Shown here one piece after another: positions 51,666-59,674 of a stretch of DNA of 64,000 nucleotides. This stretch comes from MFD01275-c22 sp963705885 (GTDB lineage Bacteria; Actinomycetota; Actinomycetes; JACCUZ01), in contig OY970120.1 of NCBI GenBank assembly GCA_963705885.1, forward strand, positions 3,038,001 through 3,102,000, written 5' to 3'. The notes under the pieces were generated by a model. The model did not search any database. It was not told where the DNA came from and saw only the letters and a program-made list of their open reading frames with translations. Position 1 is the stretch's first letter. Each line of letters opens with the position of its first letter. The translations under genes and the position numbers were made by a program.

Positions 51666-51698
51666 GGCGTCCAGTCTGCGCCAGGAGACACTGTCCCC

Positions 51699-52157
51699 GT
51701 GGCCGACGTGGAGGTGACCGAGCACGTCGCGGCGGACCCCGGCACCGTGTGGGGCCTTCTCAGCGACGTGACGCGGATGGGGCAGTGGAGCCCGGAGACG
51801 ACCGCGTGCCACTGGCTGCGAGGGGCCACCGGCCCGGCCGTGGGAGCGCGCTTCGTGGGCACCAACCGGCACGGCCTGCGCCGCTGGAGCACCCGGTGCA
51901 CCGTGACCGCCGCCGAGCCGGGGCGGAGCTTCGCGTTCGACGTCGACTTCGCCGGCGTGGCGATCTCGCGGTGGGCCTACGAGCTGCGGGAGGACCCGGA
52001 CGGCTGTGTCGTCACCGAGTCCTGGACCGACCGGCGCCCGCTCTGGATGCGCGCCTCGTCCGTGCCGGTCATGGGCATCGCCGACCGCGCGGCGCACAAC
52101 CGGCGGGGCATGCAGGCGACGCTGCGGGCGCTGCGGCGCGCTGCCGAAGCCGGCTGA
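51699..52157 (+). CDS. SRPBCC family protein (polyketide cyclase/START-like)
   Basis: A 152-residue protein with the START/Bet v1 fold: VTEHVAADPGTVWGLLSDVT, RMGQWSPETTACHWL, VGARFVGTNRHGLRRWSTRC and ELREDPDGCVVTESWTDRRP. Such proteins bind hydrophobic ligands. GTG 51699 is preceded by AGGAGA at ten bases. It is divergent from the reductase and convergent with the pirin gene; function is unknown. Confidence 0.9.
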   Translation: MADVEVTEHVAADPGTVWGLLSDVTRMGQWSPETTACHWLRGATGPAVGARFVGTNRHGLRRWSTRCTVTAAEPGRSFAFDVDFAGVAISRWAYELREDPDGCVVTESWTDRRPLWMRASSVPVMGIADRAAHNRRGMQATLRALRRAAEAG

Positions 52158-52163
52158 GAGCGC

Positions 52164-53144
52164 TCAGCCGCGCCCGCGCGGGCGCAGCCGGGTGCCCGGC
52201 AGCTCGGGCGCGGGCAGCGCCGGGCCGTCGTACGCCTCGACGGTCCCGAAGCGCGTCGCCGCTCCGTCGACGGCGGCCATCCACTCCGCGCGCGCCGCGG
52301 CCACCTCGTCGTGGCTGCGGCCGACGAAGTTCCACCACATGAGCAGCTCCTCCTCGAACGGCTCGCCACCCAGCAGCAGGGCGCGCCCCGCCCCGCTCCC
52401 GGCCGACACCGCGACGCGGTCGCGTCCGCAGCCCAGGTAGGCCAGCGACCCGGCGGGCAGCGGCTCGCCGTCGACGACAACCCCGTCGCCGAGGGCCAGC
52501 ACCGCGTGCTCCCAGGCGGGGTCGAGCGGCAGCGCGCCGGAGCCCCCCGTGCGCACCGTCACGTCCGCGCCGACGATCGGGGTGTAGGCCGTTGCCGGTG
52601 AGTTGACGTCGCCGAGCCGGCCGAGCAGGACGGTGGCCGCGAGCCCGCCCTCGGCGAGGACGGGCAGCTCGGCGTGGTGCTCGAAGCCGGGGTCGCCGTC
52701 GCGGTCGGGCTCGGGGAGTGCCACCCACAGCTGCACACCCCGCAGCTCCGGCGAGGCGGGCGTCGACGTCTCGGCGTGGGCGATGCCGCGGCCGGCCGTC
52801 ATGAGGTTGAGCGCCCCCGGGCGCACGAGCTGCTCGCTGCCGAGGCTGTCCTGGTGCAGGGCCTCGCCGCTGAGCAGCCAGGTCACCGTCTGCAGCCCGG
52901 TGTGCGGGTGCGGAGGCACGACCATCGGCTGCTCGGCCGGGTCGCTGGGGCCGTAGTCGTCGCAGAAGCACCAGGCGCCGACCGTCCGCAGCGCGCGGTG
53001 GGGCAGGGTGCGGCGCACGACCATGCCGCGCGGGCCGCCGAGCGGGACCTCGCGGGCGGCCAGGACCCGTCGGACCGGCTCGTGGCTGACCGTGGCGAGC
53101 CCGCCGGTGGCCGTCTCCTCGGGGCGGCGCTCGAGGTTGCTCAC
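52164..53144 (-). CDS. Pirin-family bicupin protein
   Basis: A 326-residue protein with two cupin domains. The pirin motif reads VVPPHPHTGLQTVTWLLSGE, then GALNLMTAGRGIAHAETSTP with its metal-binding His and Glu residues; a GVQLWVALPEPDRD segment follows. The C-terminal cupin ends with LGGEPFEEELLMWWNFVGRS, the usual 'GEPF ... W(W)NFV' signature. Members may be quercetin dioxygenases or redox sensors. GTG 53144 is the start. Divergent from the SARP gene. Confidence 0.92.
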   Translation of the reverse strand: MSNLERRPEETATGGLATVSHEPVRRVLAAREVPLGGPRGMVVRRTLPHRALRTVGAWCFCDDYGPSDPAEQPMVVPPHPHTGLQTVTWLLSGEALHQDSLGSEQLVRPGALNLMTAGRGIAHAETSTPASPELRGVQLWVALPEPDRDGDPGFEHHAELPVLAEGGLAATVLLGRLGDVNSPATAYTPIVGADVTVRTGGSGALPLDPAWEHAVLALGDGVVVDGEPLPAGSLAYLGCGRDRVAVSAGSGAGRALLLGGEPFEEELLMWWNFVGRSHDEVAAARAEWMAAVDGAATRFGTVEAYDGPALPAPELPGTRLRPRGRG

Positions 53145-53252
53145 GCACGGAGCGTACGACCGGGTGCCCGGCCGGCCCAGGCCGTGAGCCCGAAAGATCT
53201 GTTGCGATCCGCTCGCGGGTCCTATCGTGCACGCAGCGCACAGGGAGGCCAG

Positions 53253-56200
53253 GTGGCAGCGGCAGAGGTGGGCACGGGGGGCATGACGCTGGGGCTCGCG
53301 CAGCCGGCGCCGGGCCCGGCCGCCGACGAGGCCGGGCGGAGCGGCGTCGGCATCGCCGTCCTCGGCGGCATGACCGCGACCCGCAACGGCGGGCCCGTCG
53401 ACCTCGGTGGCCCGCGGCAGCGGGCCGTGCTCGGCCTGCTCGTCGTGGCCCGGGGCGACGTCGTGCCGGCCGACCGGCTGATCGACGAGCTGTGGGGCGG
53501 TCGGACGCCCCCCAGCGCGACCAGCGCCCTGCAGGCCTACGTCTCCCACCTGCGGCGCCGGCTGGAGCCCGACCGGGGCCCGCGCGACCGGGGCAGCGTC
53601 CTCGCCCGGCACGGGCCGGGCTACGCGCTGCGGGTCGGCGCCGAGGCGGTCGACGCCTGGTCCTTCGAGCGCCTGCTGCTGCAGGCCGGGACCGCCGAGT
53701 CCGCGCAGGCCGCTCGCGACGTGCTCGAGCGCGCCCTGGGCCTGTGGCGGGGCCCGGCGTTCGCCGACCACCTCGGGCACCCGTGGGCCGACGCCGAGAG
53801 CGCACGGCTGGCGGGCCTGCGCGACGTCGCGCGGGAGCAGCTGATCGAGGCCCGGCTGGGCAGCGGCGAGGCGGCGGTCCTCGTGCCCGAGATCGAGGCG
53901 CTGGTCGCCGCCGACCCCTTGCGTGAGCAGCGCTGGCGGCTGCTCGTGCTCGCGCTCTACCGGGCCCACCGCCAGGCCGACGCCCTCGCCGCCCTCCGGA
54001 AGGCCCGCAGCACGCTCGCCGACGAGCTCGGGGTCGACCCGGGGCCGGCCCTGCGCGCGCTGGAGACCGAGGTCCTCGCCCAGTCGCCGAGCCTGGACGG
54101 GCCGGTCCGCGCCGACCCACCGCCGGTCGCCGTACCCGCCGAGGTCGCCGCCGCGCGACCCGTCGTCGCCGCTGCGGACGAGATGGTCGACCGCGACCGC
54201 GAGGTCCGCGTGCTGGGCGCCGCCCTCGAGGACGCCCTCGCCGGGCAGGGCCGGCTGGCCCTGATCCACGGTCCCGCCGGCATCGGCAAGAGCCGGCTGC
54301 TGCAGGAGGTGCGCCGGCTCGGCACCGAACGGGGCGCCCTCGTGCTCGCGGCGAGGGGCAGCCAGCTGGAGCGGGAGTTCGGGTTCGGCGCGGTGCGCCA
54401 GCTCTTCGAAGGCCTGCTGACCGACCGCGCGCGGCGGGACGAGCTGCTCTCCGGCGCCGCCGCCTCCGCCGTGTCGGTCTTCGGCGACGTGCCCGACACG
54501 GCCGGGCCGGCAGAGCGGGCCGACGGGTCCTTCGCCGTGCTGCACGGCCTGTACTGGCTGACGGTCAACCTCGCGGCCGAGCGGCCGGTTGTGCTGGCCG
54601 TCGACGACGTCCAGTGGTGCGACAACGGCTCGGTGCGGGCACTGGCCTTCCTGCTCAAGCGGCTCGAGGGACTTCCCGTCCTCATCGCGACGACGCTGCG
54701 CACCGGTGAGACCCACGACGCCGAGGTCCTGCTGGCCGAGCTGGCCCAGGACCACGCCACCGTCTCGGTGCATCCCGGCCCCCTGGGCCGCGACGGCACG
54801 GCGGCGCTCGTCCGCAGCCGCCTCGGCGACGCGGCCCACCCGTCCTTCGTCGCGGCGTGCCACCGGACGACCGGCGGCAACCCGCTGCTGCTGCGGCAGC
54901 TGCTGCGGGCGCTCGAGGTCGAGGGCGTCCGCCCGGACGCCTCGCACGCCGACACCGTCACCGCCATCGGCTCCCGCGCCGTGTCGAGCATGGTCCTCAT
55001 GCGGCTCGGCCGGCTGCCCAAGGACTGCGCGACCGTCGCCCGCGCGGTGTCCGTGCTCGGCGACGGGGCCGAGCTGCCGGTCGTGGCCGAGCTGACCGGC
55101 CTCGAGGACGCGTCCGCCGCGGCCGCCGTGGCGGTGCTCGCCCGGGCCGAGCTCGTCCGGGTCGACCACCCGCTGGGCTTCGTGCACCCGCTGGTCGGCG
55201 AGGCCGTCTACCACGACCTCCCGCCCGGCGAGCGCGAGCTCGCGCACGAGCGGGCGGCGCAGGTGCTTGCGCGCCGCGGCGCCAGCGCGGAGCAGGTCGC
55301 GGCGCAGCTGATGCTCGCACCGCACCGGGGCGACCCGGACACCGTGCGCTTCCTGCGGCTGGCCGCGGGCACCGCCGCCGAGCGGGGCGCGGCCGACGCG
55401 GCCAGCGCCTACCTCGAGCGGGCACTGGCCGAGCCGCCCGGCGACGACGAGCGGGCGGGGCTGCTGCTGGAGCTCGGCCGGCTCACCACCATGATCGACG
55501 GGCCCAGGGCCGTGGCCGCCCTGGAGGCCGCCTACGAGGCGCTCACCGAGCCGGCCGTGAAGGCCGACGTCGCGATCATGCTGACCCGCACGATGGCGTT
55601 CGCCGAGGCACCCGGCAGGGCCACCGCCTTCGCCCGCCGGGCCCTGGCCGAGCTCCCCGCCGGGCTCGACGACGCGCGGCAGGGCCTGGTGGCCCTGGAG
55701 CGCATCGCGGCGTACATGCACGGCCTGCCCGCCGAGCAGTGGCTGGTCGGGGAGCCCGAGCTGCGCGGCGAGGGCACCGGCGCGCGGATGCTGGCCGCGA
55801 CCCTGGCCTGGGAGGAGCTGATCCGCACCGGCGACCGGGCACGGTGCATCGACCTCGGCCGGTTCGCGCTGGCCGACGGCTCGCTGCAGCGGACCGACAT
55901 CGGGCTGCTGTGGGTGGTCGCCGCGTTCGTGCAGGAGATGGCCGAGGAGGACATGGCCGCCTTCTGGGAGCAGACCCTGGCTGCGGCGCACGCCCGGGGG
56001 TCGCTGTTCTCGTCGCTGTCGGTGCACCTGTGGCGCGGCTACATGCTCTGGCACCGGGGGCGGCTGCCGGAGGCGCTCGGCTCGGTGATGACGTCCAACG
56101 AGCTCAGCGAGGCCTGGGGGGCGCCGCAGGTGGGCGTGCCGTACGGCCACTCCTACGCGATCGGGATCCTCCTCGAGCAGGGCGACGTCGCCGCCGCGCG

Positions 56201-56948
56201 AGCGTACGTCGACAGGGTCTGGGACATCCCCCGCTTCGGGGACGGCGGTCGCCTCGTGCAGGAGGCGCACGCCAAGGTGCTGGCGGGCGAGGGCCGCTAC
56301 GCCGAGGCGCTGGAGATGTTCGAGGTGGCGGCGCGCACGAACGCGGTCGTGAGCAACCCGGTGTGGCGGCCGTGGCGCACGTACCGGGCTCCGGTGCTGG
56401 CCCGGCTCGGGCGCGTCGAGGAGGCCCACTCGCTGATGGCCGAGGAGGTCGGGCTCTCGCGCCGGTGGGGCGCTCCGTCGCTGCTCGGCCGCAGCCTGCG
56501 CGTCGCGGGAGAGCTGGGCGGCGCCGGCGCGGAGGCGATGCTGCGCGAGGCGTACGAGCTGCTGGGCCCGAGTGTGGCCCGCTACGAGCTCGCCCGGGCC
56601 GAGCTGGCACTGGCCCGGGTGAGTGCGTCGGCGGGCGAGCGCGAGTCGCTGCTGCGGGCGGCGCTGGCGCGTGCCCTGGACTGCGGCTCGCCCGGCCTCT
56701 ACCGCGAGACGGCCGCCGAGCTGCGCGGCCTCGGGGTCGACGTCGCGGCGGAGGCCGAGGACGTCGTGGCCGTGTCCGACCTGGAGCGGCGGATCGTCTC
56801 ACGGCTCGCGACCGGCTGCGGCTACCGCGGCATCGCCCAGGAGTTCTGCCTCACGCTCGCGACCGTCGAGCGCACGCTCGCCGAGCTGCGCGCGCGGCTC
56901 GGTGTCGAGCACGACAGCGAGCTGCCGGAGGCTGTCGAGCGGCTCTGA
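53253..56948 (+). CDS. SARP-family regulator with ATPase and C-terminal HTH (AfsR/LuxR-like)
   Basis: A 1231-residue regulator. Residues 30-105 are an OmpR-type DNA-binding domain (LLVVARGDVVPADRLIDELW and TSALQAYVSHLRRRLEPD). Residues 115-265 are the BTAD domain of SARPs (REQRWRLLVLALYRAHRQAD). From about 310 an AAA-type ATPase follows with Walker A GPAGIGKSRLLQEV and Walker B VVLAVDDVQWCDN, then a long helical-repeat region. The last 55 residues resemble a LuxR-type helix-turn-helix (RRIVSRLATGCGYRGIAQEF). It thus has DNA-binding domains at both ends. GTG 53253 follows AGGGAGG. It is probably the regulator of the oxidase gene at 57045, 96 bases downstream. Confidence 0.92.
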   Translation: MAAAEVGTGGMTLGLAQPAPGPAADEAGRSGVGIAVLGGMTATRNGGPVDLGGPRQRAVLGLLVVARGDVVPADRLIDELWGGRTPPSATSALQAYVSHLRRRLEPDRGPRDRGSVLARHGPGYALRVGAEAVDAWSFERLLLQAGTAESAQAARDVLERALGLWRGPAFADHLGHPWADAESARLAGLRDVAREQLIEARLGSGEAAVLVPEIEALVAADPLREQRWRLLVLALYRAHRQADALAALRKARSTLADELGVDPGPALRALETEVLAQSPSLDGPVRADPPPVAVPAEVAAARPVVAAADEMVDRDREVRVLGAALEDALAGQGRLALIHGPAGIGKSRLLQEVRRLGTERGALVLAARGSQLEREFGFGAVRQLFEGLLTDRARRDELLSGAAASAVSVFGDVPDTAGPAERADGSFAVLHGLYWLTVNLAAERPVVLAVDDVQWCDNGSVRALAFLLKRLEGLPVLIATTLRTGETHDAEVLLAELAQDHATVSVHPGPLGRDGTAALVRSRLGDAAHPSFVAACHRTTGGNPLLLRQLLRALEVEGVRPDASHADTVTAIGSRAVSSMVLMRLGRLPKDCATVARAVSVLGDGAELPVVAELTGLEDASAAAAVAVLARAELVRVDHPLGFVHPLVGEAVYHDLPPGERELAHERAAQVLARRGASAEQVAAQLMLAPHRGDPDTVRFLRLAAGTAAERGAADAASAYLERALAEPPGDDERAGLLLELGRLTTMIDGPRAVAALEAAYEALTEPAVKADVAIMLTRTMAFAEAPGRATAFARRALAELPAGLDDARQGLVALERIAAYMHGLPAEQWLVGEPELRGEGTGARMLAATLAWEELIRTGDRARCIDLGRFALADGSLQRTDIGLLWVVAAFVQEMAEEDMAAFWEQTLAAAHARGSLFSSLSVHLWRGYMLWHRGRLPEALGSVMTSNELSEAWGAPQVGVPYGHSYAIGILLEQGDVAAARAYVDRVWDIPRFGDGGRLVQEAHAKVLAGEGRYAEALEMFEVAARTNAVVSNPVWRPWRTYRAPVLARLGRVEEAHSLMAEEVGLSRRWGAPSLLGRSLRVAGELGGAGAEAMLREAYELLGPSVARYELARAELALARVSASAGERESLLRAALARALDCGSPGLYRETAAELRGLGVDVAAEAEDVVAVSDLERRIVSRLATGCGYRGIAQEFCLTLATVERTLAELRARLGVEHDSELPEAVERL

Positions 56949-57044
56949 GGGAGCCGGCGCAAGTCGGTCGCAAGGTCACGTCAAGTCCGTCCCTGCACGC
57001 TGCCCCGGTCAGCACACCCATGACCTTCTGACCGAGGAGCCCTC

Positions 57045-58451
57045 GTGACCGCCCAGCCCACCACCACCACCGCCGACGCCCGCTCGCTGCGCGGCCTGTG
57101 CGGCGGCGCCGTCCACCTGCCCGGCGACCCCGGCTACGACGCCGCCCGTCAGCCCTGGAACGTGGCCGTCGACCAGCGCCCGGCAGCGGTCGCCTACCCC
57201 GCCTCCGCCGAGGAGGTCGTCGAGGTCGTGGCGGCGGCGCGGGCCGCGGGCCTGCGCGTCGCCGCACAGGGCACCGGCCACAACCCCGGCCCGCTCGGCG
57301 CGCTCGACGACGTCGTGCTCGTCCGCACCTCCGCCATGCGCTCGGTGTCGGTCGACCCCGAGGCACTCGTGGCCCGCGCCGAGACCGGTGCGCTCTGGGA
57401 GGAGGTCGTGGACGCGGTCACGCCGCACGGCCTCTACGCCCTGCACGGCTCCTCCCCGGACGTCGGCGTGGGTGGCTACTCCCTCGGCGGAGGGATGGGG
57501 TGGTTCGCCCGCGAGCTCGGCCTGCAGACCAACAACCTCACCGCCGTCGAGCTCGTGACACCCGACGCGCAGCTGCGCCGGGTCGACGCCGAGCACGACG
57601 CGGACCTGTTCTGGGCGCTGCGCGGCGGTGGGGGCAACTTCGGCGTCGTCACGGCGCTGGAGTTCCGCCTGTTCCCGGTCACCGACGTGTACGCCGGGTG
57701 GCTGGTGTGGGAGATGGACCGCGCCCGCGAGGTCCTCACCCGGTGGGTCGACTGGAGCGAGACGGCGCCGGACCAGGTGACGACCGCGTTCCGTGTCCTG
57801 GCCTTCCCGCCGATCGAGGAGATCCCCGAGCAGTTCCGCGGCCGGACCCTCGTCGTCGTCAACGGCTCGGTCCACGACGACGACGTCGCGGCCGAGCGGA
57901 TCCTGGCCCCGCTGCGCGACCTGTCGCCCACCATGGACACCTTCGCCCGGGTGCCGACCAGCGCGCTGGTGCGGCTGCACATGGACCCGGAAGGTCCCAC
58001 GCCCGGCGTGTCCGGCACCGCGATCCTGGACCGGATGCCGGCGGAGGCGGTCGACGCCTTCCTCGCCCACGGGCCCGGGGAGGGTTCGACGCTGCTGCTC
58101 TCCGAGCTGCGCCAGCTCGGCGGAGCGGTCGGCCGGCCGCACCCGGGGGGCGGCGCGCTGACGCACTTCGACGGGCGGTTCGTCGTCTTCACCGCGGCGA
58201 TCACGCCCACCCCCGAGGACGTCTCGCGGGGCCTGGCGGACGCGGACCGCCTCGTCGAGGCCCTGCTGCCGTGGTCGAACGGCCGGCAGTACCTGAACTT
58301 CGCCGAGAACGAGACCGACGTGTCCAGCTTCTTCCGCCCCGAGGAGTTCCGCCGGCTGCAGGCGATCCGAGGGCACGTCGACCCGGACGGCCTCATGGTC
58401 TCCAACCACCGCGTCCCCGCGGCGACCGCGGAGGTGCCCCAGCAGCGCTGA
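57045..58451 (+). CDS. FAD-linked oxidase of the berberine-bridge (BBE) type
   Basis: A 468-residue flavoenzyme. The FAD domain shows QGTGHNPGPLGALDDVVLVR, in which His is the 8-alpha attachment residue, then DVGVGGYSLGGGMGWFAREL and FWALRGGGGNFGVVTALEFR. The C-terminus (WSNGRQYLNFAENETDVSSF) matches the BBE tail. Such oxidases act on sugars, alcohols or secondary metabolites. GTG 57045 follows GAGGAG. It may depend on the upstream SARP regulator. A 16-bp hairpin at 58476-58514 would terminate it. Confidence 0.92.
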   Translation: MTAQPTTTTADARSLRGLCGGAVHLPGDPGYDAARQPWNVAVDQRPAAVAYPASAEEVVEVVAAARAAGLRVAAQGTGHNPGPLGALDDVVLVRTSAMRSVSVDPEALVARAETGALWEEVVDAVTPHGLYALHGSSPDVGVGGYSLGGGMGWFARELGLQTNNLTAVELVTPDAQLRRVDAEHDADLFWALRGGGGNFGVVTALEFRLFPVTDVYAGWLVWEMDRAREVLTRWVDWSETAPDQVTTAFRVLAFPPIEEIPEQFRGRTLVVVNGSVHDDDVAAERILAPLRDLSPTMDTFARVPTSALVRLHMDPEGPTPGVSGTAILDRMPAEAVDAFLAHGPGEGSTLLLSELRQLGGAVGRPHPGGGALTHFDGRFVVFTAAITPTPEDVSRGLADADRLVEALLPWSNGRQYLNFAENETDVSSFFRPEEFRRLQAIRGHVDPDGLMVSNHRVPAATAEVPQQR

Positions 58452-58458
58452 CGGCGGT

Positions 58459-59352
58459 TCAGACGAAACCGGGAAGCGACGACCAGGCAGCGGGCACCGC
58501 TGCCTGGTCGTCGCGCCCGACGGCGACCTCGATGAGCCCGTACGGCCGGTCGGCGGCGTGGAACACCTCGCCGGGGTTCGCGAGGCCGAACGGCTCGAGG
58601 TCGGCGAGGAAGTGGTGCCGGTTGGGCGCCGACAGGCGGATCTCGGCGACGTCGTCGCGGGCCTCGAGGACGCCGCAGCCCATCTCCCACAGCGTCTGCT
58701 GCAGGGCCAGGCTGTGCAGCGCGCCGAAGCGCGACACGAGCACCCCGCGCACGTCGCCGTAGGCGCCGTCGGCGTCGTCGGGGACCGCCGTCCACCGCCA
58801 CCGGGCGGTCAGCGCCGTGGCCATCACCCGATCGGTCGTCGGCTGCAGGGTCGTGTAGTCGTCGACGAGGAAGCCGGAGAACTCCGACCCGGTCGACTTG
58901 AGCAGCACGAGGTCGCGCACGCCGGAGACGACGTGTGCCCCCCGGGCATCGGCGGTCACGGCCACCGTGCGGACCTCGCGGGCGCTCTGCACGAACGTGT
59001 GGTCGTGCGGGCTGCCGTCGACGGTCGCACGGTCCCAGAGGTGCTCGTCGACGGTGACCCTCGCCTCGGTCACGGGCACCACGTCGTCGACGAAGTGCCG
59101 CGCGAGCGCGACCGCGAACGCCTCGGGTGACGCGACCCCGACCCGTTTCGCGTACGCGAACACGGTGTTCTTCTGCGTGTCCGTCGGCAGCACCGCCGAC
59201 TGGTCGCCGACCAGGTGAGCGTCGGCGAACGGCCCGCGCAGCCAGCTCGACACGACGAGGTCGCGGACCTGGTGACGCGGGCTGTCGCGCACGACCCGCA
59301 CGACGTGCGTCTCGGACTTGCCGTAGCGGTTGTCGCCGAGGACTATCGCCAT
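58459..59352 (-). CDS. Urate oxidase (uricase)
   Basis: A 297-residue uricase. It has both T-fold halves: NRYGKSETHVVRVVRDSPRH with the catalytic Lys, LPTDTQKNTVFAYAKRVG with the catalytic Thr, SPHDHTFVQSA with the His, LKSTGSEFSGFLVDDYTTLQ and LPGFV at the end. It oxidises urate to 5-hydroxyisourate without cofactor. It is the last gene of the minus-strand purine operon, immediately after the 5-hydroxyisourate hydrolase gene (13 bases). Its last 56 bases of coding sequence contain a perfect 16-bp hairpin. Confidence 0.95.
   Translation of the reverse strand: MAIVLGDNRYGKSETHVVRVVRDSPRHQVRDLVVSSWLRGPFADAHLVGDQSAVLPTDTQKNTVFAYAKRVGVASPEAFAVALARHFVDDVVPVTEARVTVDEHLWDRATVDGSPHDHTFVQSAREVRTVAVTADARGAHVVSGVRDLVLLKSTGSEFSGFLVDDYTTLQPTTDRVMATALTARWRWTAVPDDADGAYGDVRGVLVSRFGALHSLALQQTLWEMGCGVLEARDDVAEIRLSAPNRHHFLADLEPFGLANPGEVFHAADRPYGLIEVAVGRDDQAAVPAAWSSLPGFV
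58476..58514. terminator. 16-bp hairpin inside the uricase 3' end
   Basis: GCGACGACCAGGCAGC (58476-58491) pairs perfectly with GCTGCCTGGTCGTCGC (58499-58514); the loop is 7 bases. It begins 24 bases after the stop of the plus-strand oxidase gene and lies wholly in the uricase coding sequence, where it encodes GRDDQAAVPAAWSS. It may terminate the convergent oxidase transcript. Confidence 0.75.
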
Positions 59353-59365
59353 GCGTCCACTCCGT

Positions 59366-59674
59366 TCAGCTCCCCCGGTAGGTCGAGTAGGCGAACGGCG
59401 AGAGCAGCAGCGGCACGTGGTGGTGCCCCTCGCCCAGGGTGAAGGTGACGGCGACCTCCGGCCAGAAGGCATCGCGGCCGGCGGCCGCGAACCACTCACC
59501 GGTCGCGAAGACCAGCCGGTGCTCGCCCGGCTCGGGCGCGCCCAGCTCGCGCACCCGGCCGTCGTCGTCGGTGACGCCCTCACCGACCACCGTCCCGTCG
59601 GAGCGTTCGAGCCGGACGCGGACACCCGTGGCCGGGCGGCCGAGCGCGGTGTCCAGGACGTGCGTGGTGACCAT
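59366..59674 (-). CDS. 5-hydroxyisourate hydrolase
   Basis: A 102-residue transthyretin-like protein. The N-terminal THVLDTALGRPATGVRVRLE and the C-terminal LLLSPFAYSTYRGS are the family signatures, including the terminal Tyr-Arg-Gly-Ser active-site peptide. It hydrolyses 5-hydroxyisourate made by uricase to OHCU. The ATG shares one base with the stop codon of the upstream fusion gene (TGATG). Confidence 0.96.
   Translation of the reverse strand: MVTTHVLDTALGRPATGVRVRLERSDGTVVGEGVTDDDGRVRELGAPEPGEHRLVFATGEWFAAAGRDAFWPEVAVTFTLGEGHHHVPLLLSPFAYSTYRGS

Noticed and set aside
52164..56429. A 1421-codon open frame on the minus strand opposite the SARP gene, and other long antisense frames
   Set aside because: Long antisense frames are expected in very GC-rich genes because stop codons are rare. 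The translations are low-complexity (rich in Arg, Gly, Val) with no domains; only the pirin part (52164-53144) is real.
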